In this document: one piece after another, positions 46,024 to 56,120 of the stretch
How positions within the stretch are numbered: the stretch's first letter is position 1
Layout of the letters: each line of letters begins with the position of its first letter
Source of the DNA: Cercospora beticola
Lineage: Eukaryota > Ascomycota > Dothideomycetes > Mycosphaerellales > Mycosphaerellaceae
Direction: 5' to 3'
Length of the DNA: 64,000 nucleotides
NCBI RefSeq assembly: GCF_033473495.1
Contig: NC_088939.1
Span: 2,170,001 to 2,234,000 of the forward strand
Made by a program: the position numbers and the translations under genes
Notes under the pieces: model-generated
The model's database searches: none
The model's input: only the letters and a program-made list of their open reading frames with translations
Told to the model about the DNA's origin: nothing

Positions 46024-47178
46024 GGTGGTTTGGCTGTGTGGCGACGGTACTCGATCAAAGTGCTCAGATGAAGAACTAAGGGAAGAGCCTCAAGGGGACG
46101 CTGTGGGCGTAAAGCGGTTTGTCTTCGATGCTCGACGGTTGTTGAAGCTGCTAGAATTCGATCGTGTCAGTGTAAGATGCCAGAGCTACTTCTTTGTGGA
46201 CCGTCTTGGTTACGCACGGTGGAATTAATGTCGCGCGAAGAGCGTGCTTTTTGTGAAATCGAGATATGTGCGGATAGTTATGTACTGCACGTAGATCCAC
46301 TGCTCAATATTGAAGCGGCGCGCATGCTGAACTTCAGCTCCTTGACAAACGGCCTTATGCAGCTAAGCACGTCGCTGTCGTCACCCACCGCCGCCGCCGA
46401 ATTCTCGATAAGGGTCCCCTTGCTGGTGCCTTGGTGAAATTCGTTCGTGCTCTTCTTGCTCTTCTTCTCTGCCCTAGCGAACGATCACACCACAACAGCC
46501 AGCTCGACATAGCGACACGAACTCCGCACCGCTCCTGGCAGAACCTCCTCACCACATCACTAAAGACTTGTAAGGCACCTCCTTTTCTTGATCAAGAAGC
46601 CAGGCAACTGGTCAACCGGCTAGCCAGACAGGGCAATTGGGGTGTTCGCGAGCAATTGCTGACTTGTCTGCCTTGAAAGATCTCACACATCACCACCTCC
46701 GCTCCTGTAAGTCGACCAAACCCCTGCCAGCGTGGAGTCGGTGTCATGAACTGGACTCCAGGTTGTCTTTGAGTATGTTGCTGATTGAATCGATTCGATA
46801 GTGCCAACCACCACCAACGTAAGTCGCTCGAACCGCTAGCTCGCCACTTCGAAGCAGCCTCCATCCGCACAAGCAAAAGCCTATCCCATTCGAACCTGTT
46901 GAGACACTGGGCCACGTCGGTGCAAGCCCTCACATTCTTGATCGAGAAGATCTTGGGGTTTTCTCACGAAGGGTACATCGTCCAAGCAAAACAAGGTCTA
47001 CCTGCGAATGCTGCTCATGTTGGTCGTCCCACAGAGCGATTCAGTTAGGATCCTTCGAGACTCGGCCACGATGCCACCCCTTTGTCTGAGCAATACGGCA
47101 CTCCCTTGCTTTCACTCCTCGAATTTCGCCCGAAGCTGCAAAGTGAATTCAGCGAATGTGAACTGACCATATGTGTAG
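46024..47178. other. Divergent intergenic region
   Basis: Promoter region of the minus-strand orphan gene and of the small plus-strand gene at 47179. The sequence just before 47179 (CTGACCATATGTGTAG) looks like the 3' end of an intron, so the small gene may have an untranslated first exon here. No other gene seen. Confidence 0.5.
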
Positions 47179-47556
47179 ATGTGCCACAACATCATACTCG
47201 TCGAGTGCGAGGAAGAAGGTGACGATGTCATCTACACCACCTAGTAAGACATTCACCTGAAGCACATCATATACTGAACGAATACTGACTCCATTCACCC
47301 AAGCCCCACCAATCCACCCAAGTGCAACAAAGCACAAGAAGCAGGAGGCACAAGCTACTGCAACACGAAGATCGCCGAGGCATGTGATCCTCGAGAAATC
47401 TCAAGCACAAAACCCAGCTAATTCCTGCCGCAGCGAGAGCCAGCACCGGGCCACGAGGCCTGCGACCGCTGCCAGACCGAGTGGACGCACACTCGGTACG
47501 AGTGCCTCAGCGACGAGGTGGCGGCCGCAGGCCATGGCGGGCTGAGCAAATGGTAG
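47179..47556 (+). CDS. Small cysteine-rich protein (85 aa), three exons
   Basis: Proposed exons 47179-47243, 47304-47383 and 47444-47556, with two introns of exactly 60 nt (GTAAGA...CCAAG with branch CTGAC; GTGATC...GCCAG with branch GCTAAT). The product begins MCHNIILVEC, continues PKCNKAQEAGGTSYCNTK, and ends PGHEACDRCQTEW...GGLSKW. The pattern MC..., CxKA...G...YC, then GxEACxxC resembles lineage-specific small Cys-rich intracellular proteins I know from Dothideomycetes; the function is unknown. There is no signal peptide, so not a classical effector. An alternative splice choice (acceptor 47323 with acceptor 47433) is also open and would replace the middle Cys-rich part with a basic segment. 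I prefer the model that keeps the cysteines. It has no long continuous reading frame. Confidence 0.5.
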
Positions 47557-48784
47557 GCATAGATACCATCGCTTTTGTAAGTATCTCTGTTTCCCTCGCT
47601 TTGTAGCATGCCATCAGACGACTGACATGTATGCGACAGACCATTGAGCTTATAGCAGAGCGCCTTCGGGCCTGAAATGACATTTTGCGTGTTTTGCTGC
47701 CACATGCCTCGAGTGTTTCTTTTCTTCTTTCTGCATGCTTTACTCTTGAGCCACGTTGTGTCCATGCGTCGAGCTCAAACCATGATGAAACTATTCAGAG
47801 GTAAGGAGGGTATTGCTGATCAACATTCCAGATCCGCATATTGCCTCTGATAGTTCGAGAGATTTGTATGACAAGCAGCCAGTCGCCAAAGCCCGATGAA
47901 GTGTCCTTGTTGGAAACGAGTGCTATTTGAAGTCTTGTGGTGAGTGAAGCACATCATCACTGTGAACATCAAGTTCTCTCCAATATTCGAACTTTCCCGG
48001 CCTCTGAGCAAATTTGTTCTCCAGAACTCGACGATTCTAGCGGCGTGAGATGCTGAGCTGGCCCTGAAGATTTCGTGCGACTGTTCTGCGTGCAATCATC
48101 CTCCTCCGATACGAGCCAAAGGCCCAGTAGTGAGACCAGAGTCTCTCCAGCACAGGACATGACCTCGCTTCCTAAGGGGTTTAGCCCATTACTGTTATCC
48201 GACTAATGGCCCTGAGGACGACATCGCGCACTGGATGCTGATCGCGTGTGGTCACAGCCAGCGCTCGCAGAAGCGCGCAGCCTAGTGTTTCACTTCGTCT
48301 GCAGAAACATGTGCGGAGCTTCCGGAGAGTGACAAGTGGGCACAAAGTGATGACTTCAGATATGAACTGATGAGCCAACCGGTGATAAGGAGGACAGAGC
48401 AGCAGCAGCAGCCGTGCCGAAGTGAATGCCAAGAGCCGGCCCGGACCAACATCCCGTCCTTCCGTTCCGTTCCATTGCGTTTCCGTTCCACACGACCTCG
48501 GACAACCCACTGTTGCACCACATCGAGATCAAGACACTACGACACTCCAGGTCGCGAACTCCACACGCACAACTTGGGCGCTTTATGAACATTGCGAGAT
48601 TTCTGTCACTTTCTGCACATCAATTTGAGTGAAACGGTGCAAGATTAAGGCCACAGCCGCCATCCAGCTCGGCGGCCCCTCAAACTCACGGCAACGGCTT
48701 TGCTGACTCGCGCTCGACCGGGTTGTCGTGATCGCGAAGGCCATCACCGCCGCCAGCCGTTCGCAAAGCGCAAAGTGTGAAAGT
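47557..48784. other. Non-coding gap upstream of nicotinamidase
   Basis: Only short, mutually overlapping openings. It presumably holds the 3' region of the small Cys-rich gene and the nicotinamidase promoter. Nothing else seen. Confidence 0.5.
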
Positions 48785-49538
48785 ATGGCCTCTTTCAAGG
48801 CAGCGCTGATTGTGGTGGACATGCAAGAGGACTTCTGCGAGCCAAACGGCTCACTTGCAGTCAAAGGGGGCAGAGAGGTCGCGTCTGTCGTCAACGATCT
48901 GCTGGATTGGCCCGGTTTCGTGATCAAGGTGGGCACGAAGGACTATCATCCTCAGGAGCACATTTCCTTTGCATCAAATCACCCAGGCACTCAGCCGTTC
49001 ACGTCGTCACATACCATTACCAGCCCGGAGAATGCGTCGGAATCGCAAACTACGTGAGTCAGATGCTACAAGTTTACAGCACGGCAGCGCGTCCTTTGAA
49101 CGCTGACGTTATTACAGGCTGCTCTGGCCGGATCATTGCGTCCAAGGCACATCGGGCGCGGAATTCATCCCAGAGTTGCACAAGCACAAGCTGTCGGATG
49201 TCATCAGCAAAGGTGAAGATCCACGCGTGGAATCCTACTCTGGATTTGGTCCTCCATTTCGAAGTCCGAGGGTCAGTATGAGCAACCTCGATGCCACGTT
49301 GAAGAATGCAGGCACCACCCACGTGTTCGTGGTTGGTCTGGCCCATGATTTTTGCGTCAAGTCTACAGCAATTGACGCCGTCGAGCATGGTTATGAAGTC
49401 TTCGTAATTGAGGAAGGTACAAAAGCTGTTATGCAAGACGAGATGAGCCTGTCCAAGACTCGCACTGAACTGCGAGAGGCGGGAGTTCAATCCATCTCTC
49501 TCGATGCGCAGGTCCTGAAGAACCTCAGCGCTGCCTGA
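48785..49538 (+). CDS. PNC1: Nicotinamidase (Pnc1-like, isochorismatase superfamily)
   Basis: Two exons, 48785-49053 and 49118-49538, with a 64-nt intron (GTGAGT...TTACAG), give 229 residues. The enzyme deamidates nicotinamide to nicotinate for NAD salvage and keeps sirtuins free of inhibition. Motifs: ALIVVDMQEDFCEPNGSL with the catalytic Asp, TKDYHPQEHISFASNH with metal-binding His/Asp, LWPDHCVQGTSGAEF (created across the splice), and GLAHDFCVKSTAIDA with the nucleophilic Cys. The size agrees with the fungal enzyme. The start at 48785 (MASFKAAL) directly precedes the conserved strand. Probably cytosolic/nuclear. Confidence 0.94.
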
Positions 49539-50521
49539 AAGCAACGCACCAGACGCCACCAAATACTGCAGTATTCCGCTTGCCTTTGGCCACCGGGCAG
49601 CGAAGCAATAGTCGCGTCACATTGCAACTTTCATCCGGAATTGCTGCAAAAGCTTGCAGAGTCGATTGATTCTTTTGCCGCTGCAGGAGAGCGGGTCGCG
49701 GCTATGAGTCAGCAGGCCTGTCATACTACAGCAGCGTATTCCTTCTATCAACAACGCCCTTGCGTTTAGGCACACGCGCCGGAAATTGCTGGCTGGGTGC
49801 ATCTGACGTATTTGCCCTGCGCCAGGCTCTCGGCTCACCGTCTTACGCAAGCCCTCACTCTTCACATTGGCAGACGCATATGTCACGTCTGTCACGCGTT
49901 AGCGACAGTTGAGGACGCCGAACAGTTCCGGCTCCAATTTTGAGCAGCATTGGTCAGTCTATGGAGCGCACAATCTCACTGTAGTTTCCACAGACATCTT
50001 CGCAGGGCGCGGACGACGTGGCAATCTATAATGAAGGTGTCTTCGTACCTTCGTACATTCGCTGGAGTGGCCTCGAACGTTGCGAATACGGGCCAAATTG
50101 TGCCCGCATGGCCAAATCCGGTTAGAAGCACGCCTAATGCTTCCTCATGAGCCAAGTCATGGCGATCATGCATTGTCACGAGCACTATCCCGTTTCATCA
50201 CAAGAAGCATAACTGCGCCCAACGTACACCGCACGGCAACAACCAAGTTCACAATCGTACCTCGTAAAGGCACATATGCTTCTCGGATACAACGACGGAA
50301 TTGACTAGCGATATCACAGGCAGACCGGATGCTCGGAGACGAGTGCTCCCATTCAGGAAGAATGCGCCTAGAGGGACAACATATAATAGCAGACATCATG
50401 GCCTCAGAATCGTCCATCATCACTCAGCAGTTCCAGCAATCAACAGTTTACTTCCTTCTCCAAAAGCACTTCTCTTCATTCAACTGATACATTCCTTCGA
50501 AATAAATACACCAACGACAAA
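49539..50521. other. Hydrophobin upstream region
   Basis: About 1 kb separating nicotinamidase from the hydrophobin gene, both plus strand. Nearest the gene it contains a TATAATA at 50382-50388 (about 134 nt before the ATG) and a long C/T- and A-rich leader ending in CAACGACAAAATG, typical of highly expressed fungal genes. No gene seen. Confidence 0.55.
50382..50388 (+). promoter_or_regulatory. TATA-like box of the hydrophobin gene
   Basis: TATAATA about 134 nt upstream of the hydrophobin start codon, within an otherwise mixed-composition region. Position and sequence fit a fungal core promoter for a strongly expressed gene; not proven. Confidence 0.4.
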
Positions 50522-51161
50522 ATGAAGTTCTCTCTCATCGCCCTTGCTGCTGTTGCAGTCGCCAGCCCAATGGCCCTTGAGACTCGCCAAGGCGGTCTCC
50601 TGTCCCTTGCTAGCCTCGGTGGCGGCTCCTCTAAGGGAGGCTACGGAGGCGGCTATGGTGGCGGCAACAACGGTGGCAACAATGGGGGAAACAACGGCGG
50701 AAACAATGGGGGAAACAACGGAGGTAACAACGGCGGCGAGAATGGTGGGGAGAACGGCGGTGAGAATGGTGGTGAGAACGGTGGCGAGAATGGAGGCGAC
50801 AACAACGGTGGCAACAACGGTGGCAACAATGGTGGCAATGGAGGTGGCCAAGCAATGGTCTGCCCAAGCGGCTACTTCGCCCAATGCTGCGCGACCAACG
50901 TCCTTGGTTTGGCTGGCCTGAGCTGTGGCAATGGTAAATCCTCACATTGCATTGACTGATACAAGCTTCCATACTGACATTTGAACAGTCCCCAACACCA
51001 TCACCTCCCAGAGGAACTTCGTCGGACAGTGCGCTGCTACCGGCACAACTGCTGCTTGCTGTCTGATTCCACTTGTAAGTCTCAATCCCTTCTCCAACGC
51101 CGCATCTCGCAGGCTAACATTTCTCCAGGCCGGCCAAGGTGTCATCTGCAACGAAATCTAG
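50522..51161 (+). CDS. Class II hydrophobin with Gly/Asn tetrapeptide-repeat domain
   Basis: Three exons, 50522-50933, 50989-51074 and 51129-51161 (introns 55 and 54 nt), encode 176 residues. A signal peptide of about 15 residues is followed by MALETRQ, then a Gly-rich run and about 15 tetrapeptide units (GGNN, GGEN, GGDN; residues 49-108). The hydrophobin core starts at Cys114. The eight cysteines are at 114, 122/123, 135, 152, 161/162 and 173, spacing C-x7-CC-x11-C-x16-C-x8-CC-x10-C. All but the first interval match class II; the first is shorter than the usual 9-10. CCATNVLGLAGLSC and CLIPLAGQGVIC are typical class II wording. Hydrophobins self-assemble at interfaces and coat hyphae. Splicing is needed to obtain the last four Cys. 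Its position beside the exopolysaccharide cluster is notable. Confidence 0.93.
50666..50845 (+). repeat. 12-bp coding minisatellite in the hydrophobin gene
   Basis: About 15 tandem 12-bp units of the type GGNAAYAAYGGN / GGNGARAAYGGN, encoding the GGNN and GGEN tetrapeptides. The block of Glu-containing units (residues 72-92) is flanked on both sides by Asn-only units, as if expanded from an internal variant. Length is likely to vary between strains. Confidence 0.85.
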
Positions 51162-51578
51162 ACTATGATCCCAGAACAGAACAGATACTAATGTGTAAAT
51201 GTGGTGGCTATCATGCCCAGGTGGAAATGGAGTGAGAGAGAAGTGGAGAAGCAGTAGCATTGTGGCTAGCTTCGTGTCAATCATTATATATTTCTTGACC
51301 CTTGTAAGCAGTCTCTAATGAATGCTAGAATTTGTTATCTCTACTCTCGGATCCAATATTTCTTCATCGCAAGTAGGCAGTGAGTTGAAGGCAACCCAAA
51401 TGGAACAAACCCAGAGGCAACTCAACGAAGCACGACTGGCGGACTGAAGAGAAGACAGGGTATCGGCGACTAGATGTTTATCGCAAGAGATGAAAAAGAT
51501 TTCAATGCTATGTACGTTCTTCTATCTTGACCCAATAACGCCGCGCTCGATAGATATGCAAATGATACAATAACACTT
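51162..51578. other. Convergent 3' spacer between hydrophobin and agd3
   Basis: 3' UTRs of the plus-strand hydrophobin and the minus-strand deacetylase gene. AT-richer (ATCATTATATATTTC near 51280). No gene seen. Confidence 0.55.
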
Positions 51579-54094
51579 TTATGCCCTCACAGGAACTGGC
51601 GTAGCAAGAGTATAAGTCTGCGTGCTGCCACTCAAGGTAACCCACTTGATCAAAGGCTCTGAGCCCAGTTTATCATCAGTCGCACTTGCACCACTTGCTG
51701 CACCCGGGAACGTCACAGGAATTGGTGCCGAGCAGGAGTTCCCCTTCGCAGAGACAGTGACACCCGTAATGCGTGATCCATCCTGATTGTAGCGATAGAC
51801 CAGGTTGGGTTCGCATTGCTCTCTTGCCATGCGCTGCAGGAACTTTTGAGCGATGTCATCGTGCTTCAATGTGACGATCGGCCAGTTTGTCAAACGCGCC
51901 ATTTCTTGCGTGACAATTTCGACCCAAATTTGGACGAGAGACATCTGCCGTGTCTGGGAGCCCACAGTCGCGACAGGCAGGTCGTGGACACGCATGTTGG
52001 CTTGATGGAACATGTAAAGGTCATGATGAAGACCCATGAGATAGCGAGTGGTGATGCTCTTTTCTGATTCCATTAGATCGGTGAATGAGCCAGTTCCGCC
52101 AAAGAGATCAGTCCATTCCTTGGTGGTGCAGTCTGGAGTATCGCAGTCGTAGTAGATCTTTGTTGGCCAGCGTGGCAGAATTACCATGCCGTCGAAGCCG
52201 TTGTTGGCTGTCGTGGAAATGAGTGGCAACATGTCAGATTTAGTGTTGCGCAGGACAGGACGGGAGTTATCGCCTACGGCAGATATGATACCATTGTCTG
52301 CCCACGCGCGCATCGCATCGCCGTTGTGTAGACCGGTGATGGCGGGCGGGATGAGGCCTCCCGGAGAGTAGTTCTTTGCTTTGGAAATACCAAGCTGCTC
52401 CATCCAGACCTTGTTGAAGAGGATCTCTTTGTAGATGTCATCATAAGTGGCGTTGTTCTGATGAAGATGGGTGAACGTATGAGAGACGTGTGCGAAGTGG
52501 TCACGATTGATGGGATCCATGAACCACTCTGCGAGGGCATCCTTCGATGCACAAGCCACGGTCCAAGTGTAATTCGTGGGTGTTGTGGGCCACACCGATT
52601 TACCAGTGCCCAGTGGCTTCTGATACTCAAGCGCCGTGCTGTCATTCGGGATATAATAGATGGCAGTATTAGGTTTGCAGACAGCGCCATTATTGGTTCC
52701 ATTTGTGGCAGCAATGATGTCTCCGTTACCATTATGGCCGAGCTCCAGGAAGAAGTTTGACCCAGCTGGCAGGCGAGAATTGAGGTCGTCTTGCCATTCA
52801 GCATGCATCCTGTAGTCCTGAGGATCGCTACGATAGTAGTTATTCAGTGGCGAATACGTTTGCGTTCGCAAATGAACATCATCAATTTGGCCAGCAAGGT
52901 AAATCTTGCGAGCGCCGACGAACAGACCACGAGTCATCCAGTGTATGTAGGCATGTTGGAGGTAGGTCGAGGTTGCAGACCATTCTGAGGCCCAACCGGT
53001 GAAGAACACCATCTGCTGTCGCCCGTCAAAGTCGTTGATGACCGCGGCCGTGCTCTTGCTGCTGAACTTGCCGTCAGAGGAAGGGCCGAAGCTTGCAATC
53101 TCCCAAGTTGTCTTCGGGTCAGTGATCTGTGCCGGATAGTGCCAGATAGCCTTTGTACTCATACCCGCATCAGTTTTGACATTGGCAGTGGAGAAACCAC
53201 TGGTATTGGTGAAACTGATTTGCTGCTCGACGTTGTAGTCACAGCAGCCTCCGCTAGTGCCGAGTGATACAGCGCCGAAGGCCGACCAAGGGTATGTGTC
53301 TAGTCTTGTCATCCGAACGCCAAATGCCTTCTGATAATTGTAGATGGCAGTGAATTGGGCATCTGTGAGACCGCTCACCCAATTTCCAGCCGAGTTCTGG
53401 TAAGACAGCTCGCTCACAATGATGAAGCCCCCATAGTTGCCTTCCGTCGCAGAAGAATTGAGTGTTGGCAGCGAAACGCCAGATTGAGGGACTAGGAGGA
53501 CCTCATAAGGGATTCCATAGCCTTGGAAACCGGAGTAGGCAAGCTCGGCATCAATGGAGTTGCGAGCTAAGACTAAGATAGTGTTCTTGACGGTCTGACC
53601 ACCGACAGTGGCATTCTGCGAAGGCGTCAAAGACGGTCCACTGGAGGTTGCAGATGAACTTGAACTGGCAATTACAGATGAACTTGAGCTGGTAGTTGCA
53701 GACCTGGTGCTAGAGGTTCTGCTCGGGGTTAGCCGATCTGAGGTCCATTACGTAGAGGTGACTGTGTGAAGGGTTTGGGGTGAGCTTACCGTGTGCTGGA
53801 TGTCCTGGTAGTGCTCGATCTAGTTGTCGATACCAGGCCGGTAGACCGGCAGTTACAGGCAAATGTGGCGGAAGGCTGAAGAGTCGTGGTTATGGTGGTG
53901 ATTCCGCTTCGCGATGTTGAGCGAAGAGAATTTGTCGGAGAGACGCATCCGCAACCATATCGAGTATTCGATGCTGTGAGGGTAGTCGAGGTGGATGTGG
54001 TCCTGACGGTTGTCGTTCTGGTCGTCGTAGTCCTCTGTCCTTCAGCCACGCCTGCCGAAAGTATGGCGAGGTGTAACAGCCGATTGATCAGCAT
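51579..54094 (-). CDS. agd3: Agd3-type extracellular polysaccharide deacetylase
   Basis: Two exons, 54094-53790 and 53718-51579, with a 71-nt intron (GTAAGC...GAGCAG), encode 814 residues. A signal peptide (MLINRLLHLAILSAGVAEG) precedes a Thr/Ser-rich, probably O-glycosylated linker to about residue 130. The large catalytic part follows: NTILVLARNSIDAELAYSGFQGYGIPYE, the YDVEQQ-like CCDYNVEQQISF, AGQIDDVHLRT, and the metal-binding-type HVSHTFTHLHQNNATYDDIYKEI. This layout is that of Agd3, the CE18 enzyme that partly deacetylates galactosaminogalactan outside the cell and makes it cationic and adhesive. Older annotation calls such proteins extracellular serine-rich proteins. Its neighbours (epimerase, spherulin-4, Gt4c) support the assignment. 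Confidence 0.9.
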
Positions 54095-56120
54095 GATGGC
54101 AGTTGCAGGATAGCGAACATCTACGATAGACGCTCGATGTGTGATTCACCGCGCGTCTTCGTAGCAATGCGTATATTCTGCAACGAGGGACTGATGGCCT
54201 GGAAACGTGGTGGGAAACAGCGAAGGAAGACATCCCTCGTGCCCGGCCTTTGACGGGCTCATGGCTGAGGAATCTGTGGCGCGGAGACAAGAATTTTTCG
54301 GCATCTCTCGGACCTGCTCGCAGGAGTGTTGACAAAAAACTGAAAGGCAAAGCCAGGAATAGTGACAATGGGCATGGAGGAAACCCCTTCGTGGCGGACT
54401 CAATAAAGTGTGCGCGGGGCTTATCCACTCCCAGAAGTGCTGACAATCAGCTGCGCGTTCTTCAGCTAAATGCGTTTGATCCGCATGTTGGTAGCAGTGG
54501 GGATCTCGATGGTCCAGTGGATCAGGCTAGAAGTGTCTGGCTCGTGTCGATGGGCGAGATCTATTGCCTGAGGCCAACAATTGACTTTTGATCGATATGA
54601 AAGCGGTTGCTTCAAGCTCTACCAAAATTTGTGGACCACTCGGCTCAGCGCGGAATTTTGAGTATCACAGCTCGTACTCGTACGACCAAGCGGAGAAGCG
54701 CAGTACGGTCGTCTTCACATGGGAGAGTCTCGGATCTGTGGGACTGTTTCGTTGATGTTGGTGTACCAGGAGTAGTCTCCCCTTTTTGACAAGTCCATTG
54801 ATCAACGGCAGATACTCTTCACCGTGCGAGTTGAGCTCAACTAAAATGAGTTGTTCCGCCGGTCTTGTTGCTCTCATCGAGATAGTCGAAAGAACTGCGT
54901 CATTCAGCTGAACTTGAGATAGCTGAGATTCCGATTCAAACGCGACGCGTGTTGGCGATCCAAACGGTATGTTGACCCTGTACATAGCAGACTTCGAAAC
55001 CGGAAGCAGAAGCGGGCCAGTTTTCAAAGACATCATCAGCGATCGTATGAGCGTCCGAAACAGGCAGAGCAAATGGTTCGAGGATCTGCTACATTACTCG
55101 GAAGTGGTAATGCATTTTACGCCTGTTTGGGAAGCCTTGCATCGTGCGATAGTAGGTGAAAATGGTCATGGCAAGGCTCAACAGGCTTGAATATGCAAGC
55201 ACCGTTCATGATGAGGCGAAGGTCGACGCCTCACAGCTTTGGTCTTTCACCTTCGACCGGCTCAAGGGCCGAACCACCGTTTGGTGTCGGTATTGCGCAA
55301 GCTCATAGGCACTAGCACTAGGAGGATTACTAGCTTCGAATTCGTTGCCAAAAGCGGAGCGAGGTGAAGCTGGCGTTGAGTCTGTCGTCGTGCGCAGGGC
55401 CAGCTCGCTCCCACATATGGCGAGTGAACAGATCAGGGTCTGAATCTTTGATAGTGGTGCCAAAGACATAGAAAAACTCGCTCATTTGGAATCCAGAGTA
55501 TTGTCCAGCCAATATACATTGCGTCTCAGAATAGCATCAATAGATTGACCTTCATTGCATTCTGACGAGCAATCTCAATCCCATGCAAGCGTGAGGGCAG
55601 CCAGCTCAAAGGGATTGACTGACGATAGCACACTCGTGAATGACGGTAGATGGCCCTTGCAGCGAAAATCTGCTTCTCCGGTAGGATACAGAGCCCAAAT
55701 GTTCCAGGAGTGAGTGCCCTTCCGGCGAGGACAGTTGATGGGAGCTACTGCATGGCGTCGGATATGCCCAAGTGCGGAAGAAGGACCACAGAGGTGCTTC
55801 GTCCGCTCTGGACCCTCATATGCCGTTCTCCAGCAGAAGTTGACGGGGACCGAGCAGATCTAGAATCGAGACCCTCGTCCAGTCAGTCGGCACAGCCTCT
55901 CGGACCTTGCGATTGAATTGGAAATGGTGAAGGAACGGAGATCGTCCAGCGTTGATGTCTGGCCCTGAATGTTCGGCCTTTTGGCGATTTGCCACAGGAG
56001 AGATCGTTGTTAAGTAGTGTAGTCTTCTTCGTTCTCTCGAGCTGGCATCGGGCCAGCGAAGTACTCATTTCCACATCGCTGAGCACGGAGCATAATCATC
56101 GACTAGACAGCAACGACATC
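54095..56120. other. Divergent region between agd3 and the epimerase gene
   Basis: Two kilobases carrying the agd3 and epimerase promoters. It also holds a coding-like minus-strand frame (54665-55036, listed separately) and a short one at 55330-55485 starting MSEFFYVFGTTIKDSD. I found no GH114 (ega3-like) motif in any frame. Confidence 0.5.
54665..55036 (-). CDS. Possible hypothetical protein within the exopolysaccharide cluster (123 aa)
   Basis: An ATG-started frame of 123 codons with normal codon use. The product reads SLKTGPLLLPVSKSAMYRVN at the start, has a mixed alpha/beta look in the middle (EQLILVELNSHGEEYLPLINGL), and ends TTVLRFSAWSYEYEL. No signal peptide and no recognised family. 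A second small frame on the same strand 300 bp upstream (55330-55485) may belong to the same decayed or spliced gene, but I could not connect them with valid splice sites. It could be a relic. Confidence 0.35.
   Translation of the reverse strand: MMSLKTGPLLLPVSKSAMYRVNIPFGSPTRVAFESESQLSQVQLNDAVLSTISMRATRPAEQLILVELNSHGEEYLPLINGLVKKGRLLLVHQHQRNSPTDPRLSHVKTTVLRFSAWSYEYEL

Noticed and set aside
46431..46676. Plus-strand frame that looks like it starts with a signal peptide
   Set aside because: Its first codon is TTG, not ATG, and no upstream ATG exon with valid splice sites was found.
50480..50972. Minus-strand openings with Thr/Val/Ala or Pro/Leu repeats
   Set aside because: They are the antisense reading of the 12-bp hydrophobin minisatellite.
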